In this document: one piece after another, positions 8,713 to 16,680 of the stretch
Position numbering within the stretch: position 1 is the first letter of the stretch
Layout: each line of letters begins with the position of its first letter
Source: Ideonella livida
Lineage (GTDB): Bacteria; Pseudomonadota; Gammaproteobacteria; Burkholderiales; Burkholderiaceae_C
Direction of reading: 5' to 3'
Length of the DNA: 64,000 bases
NCBI RefSeq assembly: GCF_010499455.1
Contig: NZ_JAAGOH010000002.1
Span: 62,001-126,000 of the forward strand
Made by a program: the position numbers and the translations under genes
The notes under the pieces: model-generated
Databases searched by the model: none
The model's input: only the letters and a program-made list of their open reading frames with translations
What the model was told of the DNA's origin: nothing

Positions 8713-9377
8713 GGCGTGTGCTCCAGTACGTAGCCCAGGCCGCGAAGCGTGCGGATCTGCACCGGGCTGTCGCCCAGTCGCTTGCGCAGGCGGTGCACCA
8801 GCACCTCGATGGCATCGGGCTGCACGTCCTGCTCGTCGGAAAACACCCGCTCCAGGATCTCCAGCTTGCTCAGCGGCTCCCCGGGGCGCTGGATCAGGGC
8901 CCGCAGGACGGCATGCTCGCGCGGCGTGAGGGTCAGGGGTTCGTGGCGCAGGGTGAACAGCCGGGTGCCGCTGTCGTAGTGCAGCGGCCCGCAGTCGAAG
9001 GCCGGCCGGTCGCCCCCGCGCGAGCGGCGCACCAGGGCGATGAGCCGGGCCTCCAGCTCCTGCAGCTCGAAGGGCTTGGCCAGGAAGTCGTCGGCACCCT
9101 CCATCAGGCTGCCCACCCGCTCCATCAGGGAGTCGCGGGCGGTCAGCACCAGCACCGGCAGGCGCTGGCCGGCGTCGCGCAGGTCGGCCAGCACCTCGCG
9201 ACCGTCCAGCCCCGGCAAGCCCAGGTCGAGGATGAGGGCGTCGTACTGGGTGGCCTTGAGGCTGCGGCGCACCAGACGGCCGTCGTTGACCCAGTCCACC
9301 TGGGCCCCGTTCTGGGCCAGGGCCTTGACCAGCCAGGTGGCCAGGGCGGTTTCGTCTTCAGCAAGGAGCAGGCGCAT
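8709..9377 (-). CDS. tctD: Response regulator TctD (OmpR family)
   Basis: DNA-binding response regulator, 222 residues. The receiver domain (1-115) has the acidic pair AEDE at residues 6-9, the phospho-acceptor Asp51 in LILDLGLPGLDG, Thr in LVLTARDS and Lys in FLAKPF. The C-terminal winged helix (about 125-220) has LTPREHAVLRALIQRPGEP and the recognition-helix region DAIEVLVHRLRKRLG. It is the partner of TctE, which it overlaps by four bases. The likely target is the porin-tctCBA transcription unit, where phased direct repeats are seen at 7200-7225. The start MRLLLAEDE is the standard one. Confidence 0.95.
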   Translation of the reverse strand: MRLLLAEDETALATWLVKALAQNGAQVDWVNDGRLVRRSLKATQYDALILDLGLPGLDGREVLADLRDAGQRLPVLVLTARDSLMERVGSLMEGADDFLAKPFELQELEARLIALVRRSRGGDRPAFDCGPLHYDSGTRLFTLRHEPLTLTPREHAVLRALIQRPGEPLSKLEILERVFSDEQDVQPDAIEVLVHRLRKRLGDSPVQIRTLRGLGYVLEHTP

Positions 9378-9478
9378 GTCGGCAATCCGGTGGGCCGCCC
9401 GCCAGGGGCGACCCCGGCATTGTCCGTGGCGGACGGCCTGGACATCGGCGCGACAAGACACCGCCGCATGAGGAAATT

Positions 9479-9501
9479 CCCGCCACCCTGCCTGTGGCGG
9501 G
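9479..9501. other. Perfect 8-bp hairpin between tctD and the peroxiredoxin gene
   Basis: CCCGCCAC and GTGGCGGG surround a seven-base loop in the 228-bp divergent gap. No T-tract follows on either strand. It could lie in the 5' leader of either gene or be chance in GC-rich DNA. The remainder of the gap shows no clear promoter. Confidence 0.3.
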
Positions 9502-9605
9502 GACATGGGGCCGCGGCGATGATGCGGGACGTATGGGGTCCGGCGCCTGGCTTGCGGGTCGCCACGCCCTTCCACCTTTGCCCTTCGCCCTGTCTGGAGC
9601 CCCGC

Positions 9606-10199
9606 ATGCGTCCTGCCGCCGCCCTGCCCTGTCCTTCCCCCGCCCGCCGTCGCGCCCTGGCCGGCCTGGGAGCCGGTCTGGTGGCCACCTGCGGGCTGTG
9701 GAGCCCTGGGGCCCGCGCGGCGCTGGCCCCGGGGGCCAAGGCCCCCGACTTCACACTGGAGGCGGCGCTGGGCGGCCAGCCCTTCCGCTTCAGCCTGGCG
9801 GAGGCGCTCAAGGGCGGCCCGGTGGTGGTGTACTTCTATCCCAAGGCCTTCACCAGCGGCTGCACGGTGGAGGCCCACCTGTTCGCCGAGGCCACGCCGC
9901 AGTTCAAAGCCCTGGGGGCGACGGTGATCGGCGTGTCCAACGACGACATCGCCACCCTCAAGCGTTTCAGCACCGAGGCCTGCCGCAACCAGTTCGCGGT
10001 GGCGGCGGACGCGGGCGGCAAGGTCATCCGGCAGTACGACGCCGGCTTCACGCTGGCCCCCGGCATGGCCGACCGCATCTCCTACGTGGTGAGCCCCCAG
10101 GGCCAGGTGCTGCTGGCTTATAGCAGCCTGGATCCGGACGGCCATGTCAAGGCCACGATGGAGGCGGTGAAGGCCTGGCGGGCCAGGAACCCGCGCTGA
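9606..10199 (+). CDS. Exported peroxiredoxin (AhpC/TSA, BCP-like)
   Basis: A 197-residue thiol peroxidase with an export signal. Residues 1-39 contain PARRRALAGLGAGLVA and end GARA|AL, compatible with a Tat or Sec signal. The thioredoxin-like domain begins APGAKAPDFTLEA. FTSGCTVEAHLF holds the peroxidatic Cys86. The resolving cysteine that BCP proteins carry five residues later is absent, but a cysteine is present further on in STEACRNQF. It would reduce peroxides in the periplasm with an unknown electron donor. GGAG lies before the ATG. It converges on the Bug receptor gene. Confidence 0.9.
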   Translation: MRPAAALPCPSPARRRALAGLGAGLVATCGLWSPGARAALAPGAKAPDFTLEAALGGQPFRFSLAEALKGGPVVVYFYPKAFTSGCTVEAHLFAEATPQFKALGATVIGVSNDDIATLKRFSTEACRNQFAVAADAGGKVIRQYDAGFTLAPGMADRISYVVSPQGQVLLAYSSLDPDGHVKATMEAVKAWRARNPR

Positions 10200-10222
10200 G
10201 CCACCGGGCCCCGGGCGGGGAC

Positions 10223-11233
10223 TCAGTCCCCCTTGAAGCCGGTGGCCTTGACCACCGCCGCCCAGCGCACCGCCTCGCGCTGCAGCATGGCCTGGGCGTC
10301 CGCCCGGGTGCTGGGGGTGACGGTGAAGCCCGCCTCCTGCAGCTTCTGGCCCACCTCCGGATGCCGCAGGGCGGCGTGGGTGGCGCGCTGCAACGTGTCC
10401 AGGAGTGCGGGCGGTGTGGCCACGGGGGCCAGCAGGGCGAACCAGGCGGCGAAATCGGCCTTGGGGTAGCCCGCCTCGGTGAAGGTGGGCACCTCGGGCA
10501 GCAGGGCCGAGCGCTGGGGCGCGGTGGTGGCCAGCGCGCGCATCTTGCCGCCCTTGACCTGGGCCATGGCCAGGGCCGTGGAGACAAAGGCGGCCTTCAC
10601 GTCACCGGCGATGATGGCGGTGACCGCATCGCCGGTGCTGCGGTAATGGATGCTCTCCACCCCGAAGCCGGCCAGCTCGCCGAAGACCTCGGCGCCAAAG
10701 TGGCCGGGCGTGCCCGCCCCGAAAGTGCCAAAGTTGACCTTGTCCTTCTCGGCCTTGGCGGCCTTGACGAAATCGGCCACCTGGCGGTGCGGCGAACTGA
10801 CGGGCACCACCAGCACAAAGTCCGAGCGCACCACCTCGCTGATGGGTGTGAACTCCTTGAGCGGCTGGTAAGGCAGCTTGGCAAAGGCCGCCGGCGCGAT
10901 GCTGATGGAGCCGACCTCCCCCAGCAGCACGGTGGCGCCGTCGGGCGCGCTCTTGGCCACGGCCTGGGCAGCGATCTGTCCGCCGGCCCCCGCACGGTTG
11001 TCCACCGCCAGCGGCAGCTTGAGCTCCTCGCCCAGGCGCTGGCCCAAGGTGCGGGCCACCACGTCCGGGCCGCTGCCGGGCGGAAAGCCCACCACCAGCT
11101 TGACCGGGCCGGCCAGTGTCTGGGCGACGGCCAACGGCGCAGTGCCCGCCAGCAGGGCCCCCAGCGGCAGACTGGACGCGGCGGCCAACGCACGGCGGCG
11201 GGACATCAGGAAGGACGGCGGGCGAGCAGGCAT
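10223..11233 (-). CDS. Bug/TctC-family tripartite-type receptor (orphan)
   Basis: Periplasmic binding protein of the Bug (Bordetella uptake gene) family, 336 residues. It has a signal peptide with MSRRRALAAASSLPLGALLAG. The mature start PVKLVVGFPPGSGPDVVARTLGQRL is the Bug signature; NRAGAGGQIAAQAVAKSAPDG and the domain-2 motifs follow. No TctA/TctB-type permease is adjacent, which is common in Burkholderiales, where many Bug receptors are stand-alone. The start at 11233 has GGAGAC ahead of it; an internal ATG at 11206 is also possible. A LuxR-type regulator lies upstream in the same direction (88 bp). The ligand is unknown, probably a carboxylate or aromatic acid. Confidence 0.92.
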   Translation of the reverse strand: MPARPPSFLMSRRRALAAASSLPLGALLAGTAPLAVAQTLAGPVKLVVGFPPGSGPDVVARTLGQRLGEELKLPLAVDNRAGAGGQIAAQAVAKSAPDGATVLLGEVGSISIAPAAFAKLPYQPLKEFTPISEVVRSDFVLVVPVSSPHRQVADFVKAAKAEKDKVNFGTFGAGTPGHFGAEVFGELAGFGVESIHYRSTGDAVTAIIAGDVKAAFVSTALAMAQVKGGKMRALATTAPQRSALLPEVPTFTEAGYPKADFAAWFALLAPVATPPALLDTLQRATHAALRHPEVGQKLQEAGFTVTPSTRADAQAMLQREAVRWAAVVKATGFKGD

Positions 11234-11321
11234 GTCAGGTCTCCGGCGATCTTGGGAATGTCCACAGTCTGCCGCCCGCCCCCGGGGGGCCTTGTCATCC
11301 GAGAGTCTGACAGCCCAGGCC

Positions 11322-12149
11322 TCAGTGCCCGGCGCCCTGCACCAGGGCAAACAGCTCGCTGCGGAAATGCAGCCCCAGGCGGTCAAAGGCCCGCGCCCGG
11401 TAGGTTTTGACCGTGGCCACCGACAGGCTCATGTCGGCGGCAATGCCGTCATAGCTCCAGCCTTTGAGCAGGCGCTCGCACACCTCCAGCTCGCGCTCGG
11501 TGAGCGCCGGACAGCGACGCTGCAGGGCCTGGCGGTGGGTGGGTGCCACGGCCGCAGCGGCGTCACCTGGCGGCGGCGCCAGCCGCGCCTGCAAGGCCAG
11601 GTGGCGGCGCACGCCCGCCATCACCAGCGGGGCCAGGCGCACCAGCCGCTCCTGCTCCAGGGGATCAAAGGCGCCCTGGGTCCCGTGGCGGTAGAGGTTG
11701 ACCGCCAACAGGCTGCCGTCCTGCTCCAGGGCGGCCACGCTCAGGCGCTCCACCACGTCATGCCGTGTGTAGATGGCCTCGCGGTGCTCCGCGCTGGGCG
11801 CCTCCTGCGCGGCCATGCGCAGCACCAGGGGCGCGGGCGGGCCGGGCTGGCGACGCACGAGGTCAAAGCTGGCATCGCGCCGGTACAGGCCGCCCAGGTA
11901 GGCGGCAAAGCAATCGCGGGTGGTGTCGGGCACCCCCAGCGCCGCCGAGCAGTGCAGCACGGGGGTGCGGCCAGGCCGCAGCCGGTACACCGACCACGAG
12001 CCGGCCCGCACCGCCTTGTTCAGGCTGTGCAGCGCCCCCTGGGCGAAATCGTGCTCACCCAACTGCTCGATCAGGCCCGCCAGGCAGGCCTGCTCGGCAG
12101 CCGCCCAGGCAGTGGAAACGGCAGGGGTGGCGGTGGACCAAACGTGCAT
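11322..12149 (-). CDS. LuxR-type helix-turn-helix regulator
   Basis: A 275-residue transcription factor. The C-terminal part (about 205-270) is a LuxR/GerE HTH: CPALTERELEVCERLLKGWSYDGIAADMSLSVATVKTYRARAFDRLG, given here from residue 210 in segments CPALTERELEVCERLLKGW and SLSVATVKTYRARAFDRLG. The N-terminal 200 residues have no receiver aspartate pattern and I do not recognise a named domain; GAF-like ligand sensing is possible. It lies 88 bp upstream of the orphan Bug receptor and is divergent from the DUF3237 gene, so either may be its target. The ATG at 12149 is the first with a normal spacing; longer in-frame starts exist upstream. Confidence 0.82.
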   Translation of the reverse strand: MHVWSTATPAVSTAWAAAEQACLAGLIEQLGEHDFAQGALHSLNKAVRAGSWSVYRLRPGRTPVLHCSAALGVPDTTRDCFAAYLGGLYRRDASFDLVRRQPGPPAPLVLRMAAQEAPSAEHREAIYTRHDVVERLSVAALEQDGSLLAVNLYRHGTQGAFDPLEQERLVRLAPLVMAGVRRHLALQARLAPPPGDAAAAVAPTHRQALQRRCPALTERELEVCERLLKGWSYDGIAADMSLSVATVKTYRARAFDRLGLHFRSELFALVQGAGH

Positions 12150-12351
12150 GGCGGAGGGCTCGAGGCGACAGGGTGGGCAGGCGGGCGCGTGAAGCAGGCG
12201 GACTTGGGCGGACCTGTCCTCCTCTGGGATGACAGGCGCCGCCGGGACAGGCACTAGGCTCACAGACATGGCGTCTTGGCCCGATCCGGCGCCGATCCTA
12301 GGCGTGCCACCCCGCCGCCGGCATCCTGACTCACCCTGAATCCCGCCCGCC

Positions 12352-12855
12352 ATGACAGAACCGCGCGACGCCCTCGCCTCCTACCCTGCGGACTTTCCGG
12401 CCCCACCCGGCTTGCAGCCCATGGCACGCATCCGCTGTGAGGTGGCCGCCCTGGTGACGCTGGGCCCCGGCCACCATGGCGAGCGCCGCTATGTGCCCTT
12501 GGGCCACGGCACGGTCGAGGGCCCCGAACTGCAGGGCACGCTGATGCCCGGCGGGGTGGACTGGCAGGTCCTGCGGGCCGACGCGGTGCTGGAGATTGCC
12601 GCCCATTACGTCATCCGCACGCCGGACGGCGCCCTGGTGGAGGTGCGCAGCGAGGGCTACCGCCACGGCCCGGCAGCGGTGATGGCCCGCCTGGCCGCCG
12701 GCGAGTCGGTCCCCCCGCAGGACTATTTCTTCCGCACCCTCATGCGCTTCCAGACCGGGGCGCCGGCCTGGGCCCACCTCAACCGGGTGATGGCCCTGGC
12801 GGTGGGTCGGCGCGAAGCGCGTGAAGTGCTACTGGACGTCTACCGCATCACCTGA
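12352..12855 (+). CDS. DUF3237 domain protein
   Basis: A 167-residue cytoplasmic protein with no signal or membrane segment. The segment from about residue 24 to 160 matches the DUF3237 beta-barrel pattern: MARIRCEVAALVTLG, HGTVEGPELQGTLMPGG DW, LRADAVLEIAAHYVIRTPDG and a late YFFRTLMRFQTG. The biochemical function of the family is not established; members often sit beside aromatic-acid degradation or uptake genes. It is divergent from the LuxR-type regulator with a 202-bp gap in which no clear promoter element is seen. Confidence 0.8.
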   Translation: MTEPRDALASYPADFPAPPGLQPMARIRCEVAALVTLGPGHHGERRYVPLGHGTVEGPELQGTLMPGGVDWQVLRADAVLEIAAHYVIRTPDGALVEVRSEGYRHGPAAVMARLAAGESVPPQDYFFRTLMRFQTGAPAWAHLNRVMALAVGRREAREVLLDVYRIT

Positions 12856-12893
12856 GGTACGGCCACCGGGCCGCCGGCCAGGCCCCGCGAAAC

Positions 12894-12907
12894 TTGATTT
12901 TCGTCAA
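12894..12907. promoter_or_regulatory. FNR/ANR-like box upstream of a small exported protein
   Basis: TTGAT-TTTC-GTCAA matches the FNR-family consensus TTGAT-N4-ATCAA in nine of ten positions, and the dyad extends one base on each side (C...G). It lies about 124 bp upstream of the ATG at 13031. The window also encodes an FNR-type regulator (27440-28237) with the matching recognition-helix residues. Function is inferred. Confidence 0.5.
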
Positions 12908-13030
12908 GAAAACAACACCCTCGGGAAGATTACCCAGTTCAGGGGCACTTTCCCCTGCAACTTGTCAGATTGCCGACATGAGGGTGCCGGCATGATTCCG
13001 CTCAGTGTTAACCCTGAGTTGGAGGGCGCG

Positions 13031-13321
13031 ATGACGATGCGTCAAATCCTGAGCGGCTGCGGCCTGGTGGTCGGCCTGTGGCTGTGCACCTGGACCGGGG
13101 CTGCGGCCCAGGCCGTGGCGGCGCCGCGGGCCGAGGCCTGCAACGCCGAGATGGGCAAGTTTGTGCAGGCACTGGACTTTGTGCGCGATGCGCAGGGCCC
13201 GCAGGCCGCCACGCAGCTGCGCGAGAAATTGCTGCCGGCCAAGCTGGAGGCCGAGCTGATGGGCCAGGACGGCACCTGCGCCGTGGTCAAGTACCTGCGC
13301 GGCAAACGCCTGCTGGGCTGA
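13031..13321 (+). CDS. Small exported protein of unknown function
   Basis: A 96-residue protein I do not recognise. Residues 1-26 form a clear signal peptide (MRQILSGCGLVVGLWLCTWTGAAAQA). The mature part of about 70 residues has two cysteines, in EACNAEMG and DGTCAVVKYLRG, which could make a disulfide in the periplasm. The remainder is probably helical. GGAGGG lies five bases before the ATG at 13031; a second ATG follows two codons later, and an upstream ATG at 12992 lacks a ribosome site. An FNR-like box upstream hints at oxygen- or NO-dependent expression. Confidence 0.65.
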   Translation: MTMRQILSGCGLVVGLWLCTWTGAAAQAVAAPRAEACNAEMGKFVQALDFVRDAQGPQAATQLREKLLPAKLEAELMGQDGTCAVVKYLRGKRLLG

Positions 13322-13352
13322 ACTGCCGCGGCACGCGCTGGCGCCAGCCATG

Positions 13353-13386
13353 AAAAAAGGCCGCCGGGTCCGGGACCACGGCGGCC
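13353..13386 (-). terminator. Intrinsic terminator of the BMP transporter operon
   Basis: Read on the minus strand, GGCCGCCG and CGGCGGCC form a perfect 8-bp stem with a 12-base loop, followed directly by TTTTTT. It lies 52 bp after the stop of the BMP-family receptor gene. In the other direction it also ends the small-protein transcript region, but without a T-tract. Confidence 0.85.
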
Positions 13387-13438
13387 GTTCCAGAGCACCC
13401 CGGCAGGGGCGCCACCCGCGCTCAGCGGGAGGGGACGA

Positions 13439-14605
13439 TCACTTGTCGCCCGGCACGCGGCCTTCCACGCCCTTGACGTAGAACTTGATGCCGCTCAGGA
13501 AAGCGTCGTCGGCCGCGGCGCCCTCAGCCAGCACCACCTTGCCGCCGTTGTCGGCGATCGGGCCCTTCCAGATCACGAAGCTGCCGTCCTTCAGGCCGGC
13601 CTTGATCTGGGCGATCTTCTCCTTGATCTCGGCGGGCACGTCCTCGGCGATGGAGACGATGTCGATGGCGCCTTCCTTGACACCCCACCAGGTCTGGCCG
13701 GTGGACCAGGTGCCGGCCAACTGGTCCTTGACGGCCTTGCTGTAGTACGGCGCCCAGTTGATGACGGCCGAGCCCAGGTGGGCCTTGGGGCCGTAGGCGG
13801 TCATGTCCGAATCCCAGCCGAAGGCGCGCTTGCCCTTCTCCTGCGCGGTCTTGAGCACGGCCGGCGAGTCGGTGTTCTGCATCAGCACGTCGGCGCCGCC
13901 GTTGATCAGGGTGGTGGCGGCCTCGGTCTCCTTGGGCGGGTTGAACCATTCGTTGACCCAGACCACCTTGGTCTTGATCTTCGGGTTCACGCTCTGGGCG
14001 CCCAGGGTGAAGCTGTTGATGTTGCGGATCACCTCGGGGATGGGAATGGAAGCCACCACGCCCAAGGTGTTGCTCTTGGTCATGGCGCCGGCAATCACGC
14101 CGGCCATGTAGGCGCCCTCGTAGGTGCGGCTGTCATAGGTCCGCATGTTGGGCGCGGTCTTGAAGCCGGTGGCGTGCTCGAAGCGCACGTCGGCGCTCTC
14201 GGCGGCGACCTTGAGCATCGGCTCCATGTAGCCGAAGGTGGTGCCGAAGATCATCTTGTTGCCCTGACCGATCAGGTCACGGAACACGCGCTCGGCGTCG
14301 GCGGCCTCGGGCACCTTCTCCACGAAGGTGGTCACGATCTTGTCGCCGAACTCGGCCTCCAGCGCCTTGCGGGCGTTATCGTGGGCGAAGGTCCAGCCGC
14401 CGTCGCCCACCGGGCCGACATAGGCGAAGGCGATCTTGAGCGGCTCGGGTTTGGCGGCAGCCGCAGAGGCCGGTGCCGACGCCGCCGGCGCAGCGGCCTC
14501 TTCCTTCTTGCCGCAGCCCACCAGGGCGGCGGTGGCCACCAGGGTCGCGGAGCCTGCGAGGGTGAGCAGGCGGCGTTTCTGGACGTTCAGGGTCGAGTCA
14601 GTCAT
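13439..14605 (-). CDS. BMP-family ABC transporter substrate-binding lipoprotein (purine/nucleoside type)
   Basis: Periplasmic lipoprotein receptor of the basic membrane protein (BMP/PnrA/Med) family, 388 residues. The signal peptide ends in the lipobox ALVGC with lipidated Cys31. An alanine/proline linker follows, then KIAFAYVGPVGDGGWTFAHDNARKA, the BMP entry motif. GTTFGYMEPM, YEGAYMAGVIAG, LMQNTDSPAVLKTA and GWDSDM line the ligand pocket. Family members bind nucleosides or purine bases. The gene is the last of a minus-strand set ATPase-permease-permease-receptor and lies near guaD and xdhABC, so a purine ligand is likely. GGAGAC precedes the ATG. Confidence 0.93.
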   Translation of the reverse strand: MTDSTLNVQKRRLLTLAGSATLVATAALVGCGKKEEAAAPAASAPASAAAAKPEPLKIAFAYVGPVGDGGWTFAHDNARKALEAEFGDKIVTTFVEKVPEAADAERVFRDLIGQGNKMIFGTTFGYMEPMLKVAAESADVRFEHATGFKTAPNMRTYDSRTYEGAYMAGVIAGAMTKSNTLGVVASIPIPEVIRNINSFTLGAQSVNPKIKTKVVWVNEWFNPPKETEAATTLINGGADVLMQNTDSPAVLKTAQEKGKRAFGWDSDMTAYGPKAHLGSAVINWAPYYSKAVKDQLAGTWSTGQTWWGVKEGAIDIVSIAEDVPAEIKEKIAQIKAGLKDGSFVIWKGPIADNGGKVVLAEGAAADDAFLSGIKFYVKGVEGRVPGDK

Positions 14606-14683
14606 GAAGTCTCCGTGTCAGAGAGCAGGGGGAAGGTAACCGCGGATATCAGGCGCCCGGGGCGGCGTCCCATCCGCCGTTGG

Positions 14684-15604
14684 TCAGTGCCCCGGGAAGA
14701 AAGGCTTGCCCAGCGAGGCCGGCATGTTCACGCGGATCCAGGTCGGGTTACGTGAGATCAGCACCAGCACCACGATGGTGGCCAGGTAGGGCAGCATGGT
14801 CAGCCACTGGCTGGGAATCTGCACCCCCTCGCCCTGCAGGTGGAACTGCAGCATGGTCACGCCGCCGAACAGGTAGGCCCCCAGCAGGATGCGGGCCGGA
14901 CGCCAGGTGGCGAAGGTGGTCAGCGCCAGGGCGATCCAGCCGCGGCCGGCCACCATGCCCTCCACCCACAGCGGGGTGTAGATCACCGACAGGTAGGCCC
15001 CCGCCAGGCCGCACAGCGCGCCCCCGGCCACCACCGCCGCCAGCCGAATGCGGCGAACCGGATAGCCCAGGGCATGCGCGGATTCAGGCGACTCGCCCAC
15101 CGCGCGCAGCACCAGGCCGGCCCGGGTGCGGTAGAGGAACCAGGCCAGGCCCAGCGCCAGCGCCACCGCCAGGTAGACCATGGGATGGTGCTTGAACAGG
15201 GCCGGCCCCACCAGCGGCAGGTCCGCCAGAAAGGGGATCTCGAACTTGAACCGGTCACCCAGCCGCTCCTGCGTGAAGCGGATGCCCACAAAGGCCGAGA
15301 AGCCCGAGCCGAACAGGCTGAGCGCCAGGCCGGTGGCGTACTGGTTGGTGTTGAGCCAGATGACCAGCACGCCGAACACGGCGGCCAGCGCGGCGCCCGC
15401 CCCCATGCCGGCGGCAAAGCCCAGCAGGTCGCTGCCGGTGCCCACGGCCGTGGCGAAGCCGGCGATGGCCGCCACCAGCATCAGCCCTTCAGCCCCCAGG
15501 TTGATGATGCCGGCGCGCTCGTTGATGAGCAGGCCCAGGCCGGCGATGGCCAGCACCGTGCCGGCGCTGAAGGTGGAGCCCAGCAGCAGGGCAAATTCAT
15601 TCAT
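14684..15604 (-). CDS. Nucleoside/purine ABC transporter permease (second subunit)
   Basis: Inner-membrane permease of the BPD_transp_2 (branched-chain/ribose/BMP) type, 306 residues with eight to ten hydrophobic segments. It contains the family motif INERAGIINLGAEGLMLVAA near residues 27-46 and the coupling-helix region LRAVGESPESAHALGYPVRRIRLAAV around 170-195. It resembles NupQ/YufQ-type subunits. Its ATG overlaps the stop of the first permease (ATGA), and the receptor gene starts 78 bp after its stop. Confidence 0.92.
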   Translation of the reverse strand: MNEFALLLGSTFSAGTVLAIAGLGLLINERAGIINLGAEGLMLVAAIAGFATAVGTGSDLLGFAAGMGAGAALAAVFGVLVIWLNTNQYATGLALSLFGSGFSAFVGIRFTQERLGDRFKFEIPFLADLPLVGPALFKHHPMVYLAVALALGLAWFLYRTRAGLVLRAVGESPESAHALGYPVRRIRLAAVVAGGALCGLAGAYLSVIYTPLWVEGMVAGRGWIALALTTFATWRPARILLGAYLFGGVTMLQFHLQGEGVQIPSQWLTMLPYLATIVVLVLISRNPTWIRVNMPASLGKPFFPGH

Positions 15605-16680
15605 CGCGAACCTCCGGCGCGGCCGGGATGGCCGATGCGGATGCGGTAGTGGATCAGGGTGTCACAGGCCAGCAGGGCAAAAAGCAGCAGGCCCTGGAAG
15701 ACGCCGGTGAGGGCCTTGGGCAGGCCCAGGCGGCTCTGGGCCAGTTCGCCCCCGATGTAGAACATGCTCATCAGGATGGCCGAGAACACGATGCCCACCG
15801 GATGCAGCCGGCCCACATAGGCCACGATGATCGCAGCAAAACCATAGCCCGCGGGCACATAGGGCGTGAGCTGGCCCAGGGGGCCGGCGGCCTCCAGGGC
15901 CCCGGCCAGCCCGGCCAGGCCACCGGAGACCAGCAGGGCCGTCCACAATGCGGCGCGAGAGGAGAAGCCGGCATAGCGGGCCGCCGCGGGAGCCAGGCCG
16001 CCCACCTGCAACGCAAAGCCGCGGTAGGTGCGGAACAGGAAGGCCCACAGCGCCCCCACGGCCGCCAGGGCCACCACCACGCCCAGGTTGGCGCGCAGCC
16101 CCTCCACCAGGCGCGGCACCTTGGTGGCCGCGGCAAAGGTGATGGTCTGCGGGAAGTTGTAGCCGTTGGGGTCCTTCCAGGGGCCGTAGACCAGGTAGCC
16201 CAGCACCTGGTCGGCCACGTAGACCAGCATCAGGCTGACCAGGATCTCGCTGGCGTTGAAGCGGTCACGCAGCAGGGCCACCACGCCGGCCCAGAGCATG
16301 CCGCCCAGCATGCCGGCCGCCAGGATGGGCAGCAGCACCCAGCGGGAGCTGTCGGGGCCGGCCTGCATGGCCACGCCGCCGGCAAAGATGGCGCCCAGGA
16401 CAAACTGGCCCTCGGCGCCGATGTTCCAGACGTTGGAGCGGAAGCACACCGCCAGGCCCAGGGCGATGAGCACCAGGGGCACAGCCTTCACGCTGAGCTC
16501 CGACCAGGCATAGGCGCTCTTGACGGGCTCCCACAAAAACACCTGCAGGCCTTTGACCGGATCCTTGCCCAACAGCGCGAACAGTGCCACGCCAATGAGC
16601 ACGGTCAGCGCCAGGGCGATCAGCGGCGAGGTGTAGGACAGCAGCCGCGAGGGCTGGGGGCGCACTTCAAGCCGCAGCAT
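15601..16680 (-). CDS. Nucleoside/purine ABC transporter permease (first subunit)
   Basis: Inner-membrane permease, 359 residues, of the NupP/YufP type. The motif FRSNVWNIGAEGQFVLGAIF (about 92-111) is the hallmark of this branch, with RFNASEILVSLMLVYVADQVLGY and the C-terminal region GYGFAAIIVAYVGRLHPVGIV. About nine membrane helices are visible. The ATG at 16680 overlaps the end of the ATPase gene by 14 bases; a longer in-frame start is not needed because MLRLEVRPQPSRLL gives a normal cytoplasmic N terminus. Confidence 0.92.
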   Translation of the reverse strand: MLRLEVRPQPSRLLSYTSPLIALALTVLIGVALFALLGKDPVKGLQVFLWEPVKSAYAWSELSVKAVPLVLIALGLAVCFRSNVWNIGAEGQFVLGAIFAGGVAMQAGPDSSRWVLLPILAAGMLGGMLWAGVVALLRDRFNASEILVSLMLVYVADQVLGYLVYGPWKDPNGYNFPQTITFAAATKVPRLVEGLRANLGVVVALAAVGALWAFLFRTYRGFALQVGGLAPAAARYAGFSSRAALWTALLVSGGLAGLAGALEAAGPLGQLTPYVPAGYGFAAIIVAYVGRLHPVGIVFSAILMSMFYIGGELAQSRLGLPKALTGVFQGLLLFALLACDTLIHYRIRIGHPGRAGGSR

